A DNA stretch of 64,000 nt from Polytrichum commune (Eukaryota > Streptophyta > Polytrichopsida > Polytrichales > Polytrichaceae), in contig OX485807.1 of assembly GCA_950295325.1 (NCBI GenBank), positions 35,248,440-35,312,439 of the forward strand. Reading direction: 5' to 3'. The position numbers and the translations under genes were made by a program. Each line of letters starts with the position of its first letter. The stretch's first letter is position 1. Below the pieces are notes generated by a model. That model ran no database searches. It saw only the letters and a list, made by a program, of their open reading frames with translations, and was not told the origin of the DNA. Below are positions 32,974 through 44,945 of the stretch, piece by piece.

Positions 32974-35639
32974 GATGACCATGTTCCCATATGTTGAACA
33001 TTAACTTGAAGAGTTCCTTCAATGTCTCTCTTATTGCCTTCTTCCTGACCATAATATACTCAAGTATGTAATTTTTGCTATTTCAGGATTACAGAGTAAT
33101 ATATTCCATCACTTAAAGTGAAGAGAGGCCAGTACATATTTACTCAGTACATTATTCCAGCACCGTCATAAATGACATGCCTGGTCCAGAAGGGTCACGG
33201 CTACTATATTGGATTTAAGTGCAATTATCATGATTTCATCAGCAAAGACACTGAAAAACATGCAGACTGATAACACACAAGATTGATATTATCAGCAACA
33301 CTGTGGGTTTCTTCCACTATACTTCAGGAAAAGGTATTCTTGTCAAGTTGTTCATACAACCATGGCAAAGCCAAAGTCTAATGTGGAGACAACCGGAAGG
33401 CTCGCTCAATTCCATGTGGATAACCTCGGGGTTGGCAGCTCTCGTACATCGGATCCTTTTAAAATCGGCCTTTGGAATTGGTATTGCTTCTTCTCACCTA
33501 GTGGCTACGGAGATGTTTCCTCTACAGTTTAATGTCCTAAGATTTATGCTTATTATAAGCTTCTCAATTAATCATCACAGTGGTGATGTCATGATATGAA
33601 TCCAAGCTTGAAGGTAGCATGGGCGCCAGACAAAGACTAGTATTGTTCTTTTGTGTTTTCTTTATAAGTTGTTCTTATAACAGGAATCCTTGGAATCATT
33701 CATGTAGTATGCAGTCGGTAGCTGTCTCATCACTGTTCAGATTTCTAATGATTTATAAAACACAGGCTTAATATCTTTCAGTGCTACCTGAATACTTAGC
33801 GAATGATACACGCAATATTGAGTTGACGCATATTTCAACCTTTTAAGATCTTGCAACTATAAAATATAGAAACAAAAGATGAAAATTGCAACCCTATGTT
33901 TTGATAGGCATTGATTCAATGTTGATGTGGTTTGATGTGGTTGAATCAACATGAAATCAATGATGGTGATCTATGGATTTAGAGGTTCATGATGTATAGA
34001 TGAAACTGTCCCTGATTGCAGGTCCATTAAGCAAAGTTAAAAAAAGTTTGTCAAACTTATTGAAGGCAACTGAAACAGGTACTTGGATGTATTTAACAAG
34101 AGTCTTTGTTGTTGATCAGACATGGTTGTATATGCATGCAGGCATTTTGACATTAAGATGGGGCAATGCCTATTAGTGAATCTTTACCCTGAGAGTTCCA
34201 AAGAGCTAGTTTGCATTGCTAGTTTTACTCTTCGCATGCTAGTCCGGGGGAACGGCTGTCAGCCTTTTACATGCTCAAGTTTGACTGGTACATGACCTTT
34301 CCCCTGTTTCTTGTACATCACAAACTTCCAAGTGTGAAGTTATCATGTAATATTTATATATAATTACACCTAGTAGTGTAAAATGTGATTACGTTACACA
34401 TGAATCATTATAAATGAAATTATGATGATTGCGCACTTGACACAAAGTTAAATGGTAGTTTAAGATGTTATTTCAGTACATGAGTGTTTTAACATGATAA
34501 TTTTGCCTCCGGAAATATTAACCCTGATTTGGCCAGCTGATTTGCATCTCAACTTTTTGTGCCTTCGATTTGGTTTCGAGGTTTTGTGAGATACTCATGT
34601 ATTTTGCTGTTGCGGCGGCGGTGGTGGCTGTGGGACAGTGACTGACAAGTTGCTCCCAAGCAAGCACAATTGTTTTTGGTCTGTAAAATCTACAGCGTAT
34701 GCAAATTTTCTCCTTGAAGTCGAATTCCAAGACTTGAGATCAGTATCAGTGAATGTAAGTGTGCTCCACCTACCATTGCTTGTCATAGGTTGACTGAAAG
34801 AGTAAGTCCATGGACCTTTCACTGCCCACTTCATGAATTCTAATAATTACATCTGTTATTCTCCTTGCATATATGAAAGACTTTTGAGTACGAGCACAAC
34901 TTACTTTTCATCCAACTTCACATTAATGCAATGACATCAAACTTAAAACATTAATCAATGCCTGTGAAACACAGTCTAGAGTTGTAGTTTAATCTCTCCT
35001 TTGTATATCTTATTGTTGGACAACCGAATAGGCTGAATCATGAGCCAAATCAATCAATGTTTAATGAATCATCAGCTAATTGTTCAATCAGCATTGAAAT
35101 GATACTAAACTCTGAAGGATATGTATCAACGCTGATTAAACATTAAATGTTGGTCACTTGCATTTTAAGACGTAGTCCATGCTTCCTTATGAGATCCTTG
35201 GGGCTCAAAAGGAAGAGCTTTCATTTTTTCAAATTCGTCCCCAATGCATCACTTCTTGTAGGACGATTCTTCACGTTGCCAGAGGCAATTTGCTCGGCCC
35301 TCCTGAAACTTTAGGGCCAGCATTTGGGCTTGTGTCCTCGTGCTCAACTCTTCAATTCCGGAAGGGCCGTTAGAGTGGCCCTTGTCACAACATGTAAGCT
35401 CCTTGTAGAAAATATGAACCACCTAAGATAATGGGGTATTTTCAAGGGGCTATGAAGAGTATATTCAAGGTATATTCCTCATTTTGATGGACGTTCTTGA
35501 GATAACCCTAGTGTATTTTCAAGATGCATTTGTAATACCCCAAAATTTCAAATGCTTGCATGATTTCTACCTTATAATATCTAACTGGGTCCTTATCTTT
35601 TATTGCACCGCGTTTCTAGGGGAACATTGGTTACCCCTC
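32974..35639. other. Non-coding region
   Basis: No convincing gene. A minus-strand frame at 34595-34834 (80 codons, Pro-rich end from a GGCGGCGGTGG run) and a plus-strand frame at 33303-33599 have no family features. Confidence 0.35.
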
Positions 35640-36040
35640 TTGGCCTTGTATTAAGGTAGATGTGCCTAATTCGGTTACTTATCTTAATTGGAACACCTAG
35701 ATTTGAGTGGTATGTGATTTGGTGTGGCGCCAAGAACAAATACCAAAAAGACATTCATTTTAAAGAGATCAAACTGCATGCACAAAATATGATCTCCAAT
35801 TTAGGCTCAATAGTCAACATAATTGGGGAGACCTATATGACCATTTAATGAGAATCATAGTCTTCACTTTGATAGTGAATAAGATATCCATACGATCTTC
35901 AAAAATGTTAAGGCAAGTGGGTACCGCTTCCATTTAGATTTGCTAACAATCTTGTACTAATCGCTTGTTTCATATCCTAAGAAAAGTGGGCTGGTTAGAA
36001 AAAGTACCCATACAAGACCCATCTACCTTATAGCCGGTTC
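35640..36040 (+). repeat. Dispersed repeat R1, longest copy
   Basis: It joins the two halves seen separately elsewhere: the 28165-28360 type (35655-35835) and the 25366-25610 type (35810-36035). This copy therefore defines the family as at least 380 bp. It ends about 80 bp before the BTB/POZ start codon. Confidence 0.65.
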
Positions 36041-36122
36041 TGTGGTATGGCCCTTCAGTGGCCCTTATGTTTTAATAGTTTCATTGTTGTTGTCATTGTG
36101 AAAGGGCGATAAGGCGCTCTCA

Positions 36123-36746
36123 ATGTGGTCAGGTGAGGAACACATTCAATCGCAAGCGCAAAACAAGATCACACGGTCCCTTAGTCGAATGCTCAACGAA
36201 GGACTACACACGGACGTGACGATTTTCCCATCAAGTGGAAGCGTGGGAGCCCACAAGGTTGTTCTTGCTTCACGCTCTCCTGTCTTCAACTCCATGTTCG
36301 ACCATGACTTGACGGAGAAACAATCTTCTACAGTGCACATCAACGACATGACCCTGGAGTCATGTCGTGCGTTGTTACACTACTTGTACGGGAGCCCGGA
36401 GCATGAGGAGTTTCAAAAGCACCGGGAGGCCCTCGTCCATGCGTCTCACAAATATGGCATCCCGGACTTGAAGGCTGCGTGCGAACTTAGCTTACTCAAT
36501 GACATTGATGTGCACAATGTGCTCGCAAGATTGCATGACAGCTTGTTGTACGAGCTTGGCCACTTGAAACGCAAGTGTTTGCGCTACTTGTTTGAGTTTG
36601 GCAAAGTCCACGAGTTGCGGGAGGAGTTCGATGCATTTCTTCGCGAGGCCGATAAGGACCTCGTTGTGGAGCTTGTGCAAGAGCAGCTGAATTTCCACAC
36701 AAAGAGATGGCTTCTAGAGCTGGACTTGGTGAACCCCGAGGCCTAG
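36123..36746 (+). CDS. BTB/POZ domain protein, At1g21780-like, N-terminally short
   Basis: 207 residues without an intron. Residues about 24-125 form a BTB fold: LHTDVTIF, GAHKVVLASRSPVFNSMFDHDL, CRALLHYLYGS. This is followed by a BACK-like helical segment (NVLARLHDSLLYELGHLKRKCLRYLFEFG). These domains usually bind Cullin-3 and select substrates for ubiquitination. The family member At1g21780 has, from memory, roughly 120 more residues before the BTB domain; these are missing here. An in-frame TGA eight codons before ATG 36123 means any N-terminal part must come from an upstream exon, and I find none. It may be a complete short protein, the last exon of a gene or a retrocopy. The intact frame and protein-like codon use argue for recent function. 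Just downstream a piece of its end is duplicated. Confidence 0.8.
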   Translation: MWSGEEHIQSQAQNKITRSLSRMLNEGLHTDVTIFPSSGSVGAHKVVLASRSPVFNSMFDHDLTEKQSSTVHINDMTLESCRALLHYLYGSPEHEEFQKHREALVHASHKYGIPDLKAACELSLLNDIDVHNVLARLHDSLLYELGHLKRKCLRYLFEFGKVHELREEFDAFLREADKDLVVELVQEQLNFHTKRWLLELDLVNPEA

Positions 36747-36964
36747 GATGCTCAATGGGATTTACCGGAAACATAAGCATGTGAGGTCATCTCCAGTGAG
36801 CCCTCCGATTATGGAAACGTAAGGCTTAGATTGAGAGGCAAGGGTTATGTTATGTTCGAGGGAAGTTTCTCTCTTCCCCAATCCTGGAACGTCAGCTCAG
36901 GCACCAAATGGCTATGTCATCAGATGACATTGGTCCAACCCATGACACATAGGAGAAATTCAAC

Positions 36965-37025
36965 AAGTTTCTTCTTGCAGTGCAAAGGACCCTGTTGTTG
37001 AGCTTCTGCAAGAGCAGCTGAATCA
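36965..37025 (+). repeat. Duplicated fragment of the BTB gene 3' end
   Basis: GAGCTTCTGCAAGAGCAGCTG (36997-37017) and its surroundings repeat 36655-36700 of the BTB/POZ ORF (GAGCTTGTGCAAGAGCAGCTG) with a few differences, 320 bp downstream of the original. Confidence 0.75.
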
Positions 37026-37887
37026 CCAAGCCATCGGCCTTGGGTTGATCTTGTGGTGTAGAATGGTGGAAAGAAAAAGAGAGGATAAAGGAAAGAAAAA
37101 CGACTCCGATGTCGTGGCCGGCGTGAAGTATGGGGTTGCTTCATTGCCGAGTTCGTCTAAGTCTACGTGATTCTGAAACAAGCATTAGAGAGCCCTTGCA
37201 AACTACTACATCCTTTTTAAGGTGAACACCTTGAACGGAAGCGGACAAGCTGGCTAACCTCGTTAATACAACACCCGTTTATACGACATCCGTTTATACG
37301 ACACCCTCGATATTATGACACTTTTTTGCGAGACCAAACTTTCTAGTTTAAAACTCCCTCTTTTGTACGACTACGACACTCGATAATGCGACATTTAGAA
37401 TCTCCATTTTGTCATACTAAAGAGGTAGTTAGTGCTAAAATTCCTTTCATCTTTGTTATGTACATCTAAAATACATCCATTTTCACTTGGGAACTACTTG
37501 GGAACTTCATTTATCACTGGGCACTTAATTAGGGTTACTAGGGTAGAATGGACATGGTTGGGGTTAGAGTGGCCTCCTGCCTAGTATGTTGTCTTGTACA
37601 CATGTAATATATTATTACCGATAACTCGATACAAAACTTCATGCATCATTGTTGTCTAGTTTCTTAAGAGAACTCTTTATATTTAGGTGTTAATGAAATT
37701 ATTAGTTTTCAAAAGTTAGTTGGGAATTCGGATAAGATGACAGTTGCTAACTTGGGTAGACAACACCAAAGATCTTTGGACTCCTATTTTAAGAGTTCTT
37801 GAAAACATTCGTATTTATTTGGAGTTATAAGTTTTTATTTCATACCATCTATATTGCTTAAACTTGTTGTATATATTTTAAAGCTCA
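37026..37887. other. Non-coding region with a short TTTATACGACA repeat
   Basis: GTTTATACGACA occurs twice at 37277-37303, and related TACGAC/TGCGAC motifs follow to 37402. The rest is AT-rich without genes. Confidence 0.4.
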
Positions 37888-39244
37888 TAGTTGATTAAAA
37901 GTTTTGGGGTGTGAAGAAAATTCCTTAGTTAGGTGAGCGTAGTGAACCAAGGGTAGCTCCTTGATTTAAATGTTTGAATTAGGACCTAAGTTATTGGTTT
38001 AAGAGTTGAAGGCTTAGAGGATAGGATGAGAGCCTACAAAGTAGCAAAGGATCAAAAGGCTTAACTTAAGCCTTGGGGTGCTCACCTACTCCCTTTAAAC
38101 TCACTATATAAACCCTCACTCTTCCCTCTCTCATCCTCTTTCCTTCGTGCTCCGTTGTCACCCTATGTGTTATAAGTGTGGGGGTGTGGGGAGTAAGATA
38201 GGTGCACGTGTGTGTGCAAGGCTTTAAGGTGAAGAGCCAAGACCAATTAGTCTTGAAGTTAGCTTTACATTGTTTAGATGTCGCATTTTGACTTAAGACA
38301 TTTAGAGACAAGTGTTTAGTTCATAGTGGTTAGTTTATAGTATTTAGAATTATAGTAGTTAGATTTATGGTGTTAGATTTATAGTATTTAGATTATAGTG
38401 TTAGATTGGTTAAGTTTAGCATTTGGTAGGAAGTTGGATGTATCCACAGCTGTGATATTAGGGAGCTGGGTGTACCCGCAGCTGTGACATTAGGTGGTCA
38501 GGCTAATCAAGTTAGATTTATGGTGTTAGATTTATAGTATTTAGATTATAGTGTTAGATTAGTTAAGTTTAGCATTTGGTAGGAAGCTGGGTGTATCCAC
38601 AGCTATGATAGTAGAGAGTTGGGTGTATCCACAGCTGTGATATTAGAAACATGTATCCACAGCTGTGATATTAGGGAGCTGGATGTATCCACAGTTGTGA
38701 TATTAGGGAGCTAGGTGTATCCACAGCTGTGATAGTAGAGAATTGGATGTATCCACAGCTGTAATAGTAGAGAGTTGGGTGTATCCACAACTGTGATATT
38801 AGGAAGCTGGGCTAATCAAGTTAGGAACGACATTGACGGATGAACTTGGGAGTAAATGGCGAAGAATTGCGGAAGAGGTTGTAACGCTAAGTGATGAGAG
38901 TGATGAGTGTTTTTTAACATTTGTGTATTCATCACATGGAGTCAACAAGTCACAGCTTCAGCGAGGTGACGAGCACTAGTGAAGAATCAACGGCCAGAAC
39001 TAAGGTTTCAAGAGGGAAGTCCTTAAGAGCATGTGTAGCTAAGGCTATGGGATGGACCCTTGAGGCGGCCAATGCTATACCCACTCAAGAAAATTGCATT
39101 AATAAAACATCATGACTTAAGAGAAGTTGGGGGTTCATTGATATGGGACTTATATCTCATGTTGCTACTTTTGGTGTGACACATGTGAGTCTTAAAATCA
39201 TCACCCGGACTAGGACGCTTAAGGGTGGTGGGTTTGGCCTCACA
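37888..39244 (+). mobile_element. LTR F of the solo-LTR family, 5'-truncated, with internal minisatellite
   Basis: From GTTGATTAAAAG onward it follows LTR E closely, including CCTTAGTTAGGTGAGCGTAG, the TATA box (about 38103) and the end CACCCGGACTAGGACGC...GGCCTCACA at 39244. The first about 140 bp of the LTR are missing, so no target duplication can be checked. It is longer than E because of a tandem array in the middle. Confidence 0.8.
38400..38830 (+). repeat. Minisatellite, unit about 40 bp, inside LTR F
   Basis: About ten imperfect units containing GGATGTATCCACAGCTGTGA and TATTAGGGAGCTGGG, plus a larger repeat of GGTGTTAGATTTATAGTATT (38367 and 38520). GTATCCACAGCTGTGAT includes the palindrome CACAGCTGTG. 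Confidence 0.85.
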
Positions 39245-40660
39245 CCTCCTCACACCCAACTGTAAATTTCAGGTGAAGGAAGCGAATCTGAAGCAAAGTA
39301 AGTAGGCAGACCATTGAGGCAGCAAGAAGATAGGCAGATAGACAGGCAGACAGCGAGGGAGAGCGGGAAGGACTAGCTGATTGCAGCTGTGTGAAGTGTA
39401 AAGAGTTAGTGACCAAAAGCAGTAGCCACAGAAATAGACAAGGCGGGTGACTCCTAGTGAGTTGTAAGAAGATGGCCGCTACAACAAGAAACCACCGAGG
39501 AGTCGGATTCAAAGGAGAGAAGAAAAGGAGAATAGATCTAGATCTAGGAGATGGAGAAGATTGAGCATCAACATCATTATATACCACCAACATTAAAGTT
39601 TCACCCTTCTTTATAACATGGGTGCTCATAAGCACCATTGCCTTGTGTGCCTACACGCACTACAATACTCACCCATCAATGCTAACCCCCACAATACATC
39701 CACCAAGTTGCCATCCTCCAATGCCACCACCCATAATCTATCCACTAAGTTGCTATCACTCACCCACAACACGACGCCCACTAAGGTGTCACTCAAAAAT
39801 GCCACCCCACCCAACCAACTACCACTCCCTAACAATAATAAATCACCACCAAAGACTACCTCCAAGATCGCAATGCGCTCCATGCACAATAAAATAGACG
39901 TCATTACTAGATTCATATTCAAGCGACCGCAATCACTATAACATTCTTGAGCAGCCTATGTAGTCTACTGTAGATAGGTTTTTAGATTGGGTTCCAATTA
40001 AGAAAACCACACAGGGAAGGCCAAATGAGTGTCAGGTGTCACATCTAGGGATCACCATTGAGTTAATTGATAGATTACAAGAGAATTAAGATGTATTTAG
40101 GACAACAAACACAGGGAAAAAGACTTCTAGAGTGAGTTTTAGGATTGATTTAATTAAGGTTGAGGGTCACTCACAGCAGTACATGCAATTGATCAGTCAC
40201 TCCCTCACAACCCACTCTCATCAGTAACATCACTCTTATAATGTGTTTTGCAATTCAGGGAGTCACCGCTCAGCCATAGACATTTGAGTATGCCATAGTC
40301 TCAGAAACCCAAGGCAAAAACTCCTTGAGGTGAACCATAGTCTCTTCAGTAAAGTAGCCAAGTATCAAAAGGCCACACCGTAGTTAGTAAGGATATCATG
40401 TTCACAATTGACTCCTCCTATGGTTAAGTGATGGATTTAATTAAATTAGATATAGACCACAGTAATGAATTATTTCCTTAGTCAGTTTTAGACTTAACAC
40501 TATCTCAGTGGAATTGAATGCATTAAAATAAATTATTAAAATTAACAAAAGTCTAACGTGTGACAGTAACCTAGTGACCGAGGCTAGAACCGAAGCGAAC
40601 TAAACCGGACCGGAACCGTAAGAGTCTAATCGGTAGGACCATAGTCTGCACGGCACGGCC
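39245..40660. other. Non-coding region with CCATAGTCT motifs
   Basis: 39600-39900 is C-rich and loosely repetitive (CCACCAAGTTGCCATC / CCACTAAGTTGCTATC). (A/G)CCATAGTCT recurs at 40291, 40335, 40638 and 40657. No gene recognised. Confidence 0.4.
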
Positions 40661-40862
40661 ATAGTCTAGTCACCAGTAACAGTCACAAGTAACCAGTATC
40701 AAGTCACGTCTCATAGAGAGGGCCATAGTCTTAGTATCCAGTAACCAGTAACAAGTAACCAGTATCAAGTCACGTCTCATAGAGAAGGCCATAGTCTTAG
40801 TATCCAGTAACCAGTAACAAGTAGCCAGTAACTAGTAACCAGTAACCAAGTCAGCGTCTTGT
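40661..40862 (+). repeat. 66-bp tandem repeat, about 2.7 units
   Basis: Unit: GGCCATAGTCTTAGTATCCA, GTAACCAGTAACAAGTAACC, AGTATCAAGTCACGTCTC. The subunit AGTAACCAGTAAC is itself repeated within each unit. Confidence 0.85.
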
Positions 40863-43450
40863 TCTCGGCTAAGGAGTAGGCTGCTCCTCCTTTTATGCTT
40901 GCCTTTGAGTGCTCCCCCTAACGATATGGGTTAAATACCCACGCTTCTCCCGCGACTCCTTCCTTTTCAGTCTTCACTCCCGCGCGCGCGACTTCCTCTC
41001 CGATCGGCCACATCTACGCTTTTCGTTCCCCCTCTTCGCAATTGGCGACAAGTTTATCACAGCAACACTTCTTCCTTTGAATGCATTTGAGCTTATCCAC
41101 ATCATTATGGTGAGTAATCACTACACCGATTCCGTGCATCAGACAAAGTGCTTCGACAGAACAATCTTCGCACTCTCTCTCAAGGTGATAATTGCTACTA
41201 CCACTTAGCAAACTCCATCGCGGCAAACTTTCAGAGCCTCATTACACCTGCTCACTCGACACTTAATTCAGTAGTGATTTCCACCGACGAATCTCTACTC
41301 TGAAAACATAACGTTGTTATCCGTTTGGAGTTACAGACAAACTTTGTGTGGACAGGTATTTTCCTTCACTCAATTAGCACCTTAGTTATCAAATGAGTAT
41401 GTTATCTAAGGATTTGACTTCAAGATATCTTCTATACTGAATTCATCTCGAGTAATCTTCACTACTCTCTTCCCTTTGGCTGATGAGTTTTCGACACTGG
41501 ATTTTCATTCTGATCGAGAGTTCGACTTCAATCATTCACGGTAAGTTAACCACGACCATCACAACCATGAAAGGAAGGGGGTTTGCTCACTGAAATAAGT
41601 TCTTGCATTCAATTAAGACACTTATCACCTCAGGCGTCTAGACACACTTACTTATTTGGCTTGGAGTCTCCTGATTAAATTTACATAATTAAGACATAAA
41701 GTGGCTCTCAAGGAATTTCACATTCCTCATTCCACTCATGCACATAGATAAGCCCAAAGGATATAATATGATTAAACTGCTTCGCACAGTTTCACCTCAG
41801 ACAATCACAAGACAAAGGTAAATAGAATTCACTTCTTTCACCGATGTTTGATTTCAACTTGCACCTGTATAGGAATTTCCAAAGAGAAGACAGGATGTTT
41901 CTCAAACTTCTACCATGAATTCACATCAGATAGAGTGGGATTAATCCAATCAATTCTCATGGCCGAATACACACTGAAGGGACAAATTTCACATTCACCC
42001 TATGACGACATGATGAGTTCACAATGCGAACTTACATTTCCATTACCGGGAGTGAATCATAAGACACGATTTACAATCTTCAATAGGCTTCACGCCAAGA
42101 GTAATTAAACAAGGTAGACTCCAGCAACTGTAGAGAGATTGTCTCTCCCTTCCCGAGAGGACCACTACCAATCAGTCACGTTGGAATTTCACATTCAAAC
42201 CCGGTGACTGATAGACTTTCACCATTGAAATCACACGACAATTAATTTACTTCTTTCACAGAAGTAAGACGTCGCAACTTCACTCTGGATTCTTCCCGAA
42301 ACCAGGAAATATACTCTGACTCAATTAATTCACAACGTATACCCACACAACAAATTCAATCTTCCCACATAGAATTGACAAAATAGCTTCACGCTTATAT
42401 TATGTAGAGTAAAATGTACATTCAAAAGGGCTTCACACCCAAGCTAGACTTGTTCAAAAACTGCCAGACGAGGGAGGCTCTCTTCTCGAGAGGAACTAAC
42501 TTCTCCTCCCCCTCTTCTCCTCTATATCCCCTGAACTAGCTTCCTTGCCTCTTGGGGCCAGATTTCATAAGTCTCTTCGACTTGGTCACATGTCTATTGC
42601 CCTGCCCAAAAGACTCTTCCTCTTGGAACTGTTTCATATGAACTAAATGTCTCACCCTTAGCTCATTTCGGATAATTAATCACTAATAACTTACTTTAGT
42701 GTCCATTTCACATTGCAAGTGTCGATATGAATTCACATCCTATCAAAATCCTAAAATGACTATTCTGAGACCAAAAAGTTGTACCACATCTACCAATGCA
42801 AATGGAAAAATTATTAGATTATCTGGAAACCCACGAATGATTATTTCCATTTGGGACACAACGATGGGTAGTTATACCCAATGGTCGGGGAAAACCGACG
42901 GCTAGTTCATTATCAACCGATGGATTTCCCCTCATGGCCGGTCCAAATTTCCAACCATCGGATGGCAATCCGACTGTAATTTCAATCCTCTGGCAATTAG
43001 CCGATGGACCAAAAAATGTCCCAGAAATGTAGCCGATTCTTCTTGTGACTTACTGGATTTCAGTCGAAAGAAGTATTCAAATACTGGCCGATACCTGGGA
43101 AATGGTAACCGATACCCTCCGGGTCATGAGCATTGGTATTTGAGTGCAGGCAGGTATCGAGGGATGCAGGTCAGGGCTTCGAAGATGAACGGCAACTTGC
43201 TCCGCGGCGTCGCCTCCATCCTCCACTACTCCGCAGAGTGCTCTGCCTCCGTCCTCCGCCCAATGCGCGTTTCGCCTCCGCCTCCATCCTCCGCAACCTG
43301 TACAGTGCTCCGCGCCTCCGCCTCTGTCCTTCGCCATAGTGTGAACCCTTTGAGTGGTCCACCACTCTGCGGGATCACTTTTAGTTAGAATGTTAGTATT
43401 AAAAGTTAGAATTGATAGGGAATTTAGGGAAAAATTAGTTCATTTAGCAT
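40863..43450. other. Non-coding region, possible decayed element
   Basis: Donor-like ATG|GTGAGT at 41108 and CAAG|GTGATA at 41181 occur, but no supported protein. AATTTCACATTC recurs at 41723, 41985 and 42184, suggesting an old tandem structure. 43165-43335 is GC-rich with CTCCGCCTC repeats and open in several frames, as expected from composition alone. Confidence 0.35.
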
Positions 43451-43519
43451 TTAGCCTAGAAGAAGGAATGTCAAAATGAAACTAAGTAGTGCTAGAAGAT
43501 AGCAAAGTAGAAAAAATAT

Positions 43520-43622
43520 GCTAGCTAGTAAAAACAACTAGCTAAGCAAATATTAGTAGATGCTAGCTATTAAGCAAATGTTAGTAAATGCTAGCTAAGC
43601 AAGTGTTAGTTTATTAGTTAGT
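43520..43622 (+). repeat. GCTAGCTAAGCAAATGTTAG tandem repeats
   Basis: Three to four units of 24-29 bp with GCTAGCT and AAGCAAATGTTAGTA. It lies in sequence that could be an LTR: TTTAAAAACCCCTCC and a CT-rich tract follow at about 43905, though no boundaries were found. Confidence 0.65.
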
Positions 43623-44389
43623 GTGAGGCACACAAGACTATTGGAGGTGTTTTACGTAAGAAGACAAAATCGGCTTGAAGACTTTTGAAGACAAAAAAAA
43701 AAAAAAACAAGGGGGCTACTTGCCCACTTGCCCCCTTGCCAACTCGATGGCGAAAAATTAGAAAGATTTCTAGGTTCCCCGTCGGAGCCACCTCGGCGAG
43801 AGGGTGGCAACCTCAACCGGGGAAACCCCCGAGCCAAAATTTCAGGAAAGGGTTTGAAAAATGGATCCGGTGGAGAAGGGGTCCAACCATTTTGTGAGAG
43901 GGTTTAAAAACCCCTCCTTCCACCTTGTAGCTCTCTCTCTTCCTCTAATGCTTGGGCGAAGCCCTGCTTCAATGTAGTTAGGAAAAAATCCTTTAGCATG
44001 CATTCTCAATGGCCTAAAAGAAAGGCTTGAGAACCTCCTCTACTCTCTCTCCTAGTTATAACGTGTGTTTATTAAAACACCAAAAAAATTATTCCTTCTT
44101 TTGTAGAGGTAGGTTGGATGGTAGAATTTTGAGTGGAGGCATTGTAGACCTCATCTGCCAATGCCCTGAAGGCTTAGTTCAGAAGCTAGAAAAAGATACT
44201 TATCATTTTTCTCTTAGAGAGATTTCCTAAAGCTATCCATAGCCATTTCCCATTTGTGATTTGGTTAAGATGACAATTAGTTATGGATTTTCAAAGATGG
44301 AGTAGAAAAATCTGGGTGGTCTTGTGGGTAGCGGCTGCTGGATCAGACTTGCAAGCCCAATAGGAATTTTAATTCCAAGAAGTTATATT
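43623..44389. other. Non-coding, possibly part of an LTR
   Basis: A promoter-like stretch TTTAAAAACCCC (43903) followed by a pyrimidine-rich leader. An A15 run at 43692. No gene. Confidence 0.3.
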
Positions 44390-44945
44390 TTTTCCAAGTA
44401 GAACTTTTGTGTAACTTTCCAAAATGGCTTAGAACATTTGATTTGAGCATGATTTGAATTAGATATGAATTGTGCAAGATGGGACACATAGTTTGAGAAC
44501 TTTTGGTTGACTGCTGCATTACAAAGGATCTGCTAGGTTCACTTCGGCTTACCTTTCTAATCACATATTTTTGTTAAATACATCTTTTTAATATCTCTCC
44601 AGGGTCATATAGAACGTTTGATTTGAGTAAGATTTAAATTAGATATGAATTGTTGAAGGCGAGATACATAGTTTAAGCCTTCTTTATTGACTGTTGTGTT
44701 ACAAGGAGTCTGCTAAATTTCTATTAGCTTAACCTGCTGATGTTATAATTTTCTTAGTTAGAACATATTCATAGCTTTCCAATGGTATAAAGAAAGCCTA
44801 GACCCAAGTAGTAAGGAATGTGATATGAATTTTTGAAGTTAGAAGTTAGATAGGTGGGTTGGAAGGGTCAGTTGAATCGACCTCACACTTCCAACCCTCA
44901 TAACTTTTGCATTTCTTATCCGATTCAAGTGATTTTTAGATCATT
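44390..44945 (+). repeat. Three degenerate units of about 185 bp
   Basis: Units start near 44395, 44590 and 44765. The first two share GAAC(A/G)TTTGATTTGAG, ATTAGATATGAATTGT and GACTG(C/T)TG(C/T)(A/G)TTACAA. The third is more diverged and ends with CATAACTTTTGCATTTCTTA. Confidence 0.65.

Noticed and set aside
33303-33599. 98-codon plus-strand frame
   Set aside because: No recognisable family, an ordinary chance length in AT-balanced sequence, and no neighbouring exon in phase.
34595-34834. 80-codon minus-strand frame ending in a Pro/Gln run
   Set aside because: The Pro/Gln end comes from a simple GGCGGCGGTGG repeat, and the rest has no recognised domain.
41100-41190. Donor-like sites suggesting a spliced gene at 40.9-41.4 kb
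   Set aside because: No consistent downstream exons or protein family; isolated GTGAGT-like sequences are common by chance.
43133-43388. Several overlapping GC-rich frames on both strands
   Set aside because: They are all open because of the CTCCGCCTC repeat and GC bias; none has conserved motifs.
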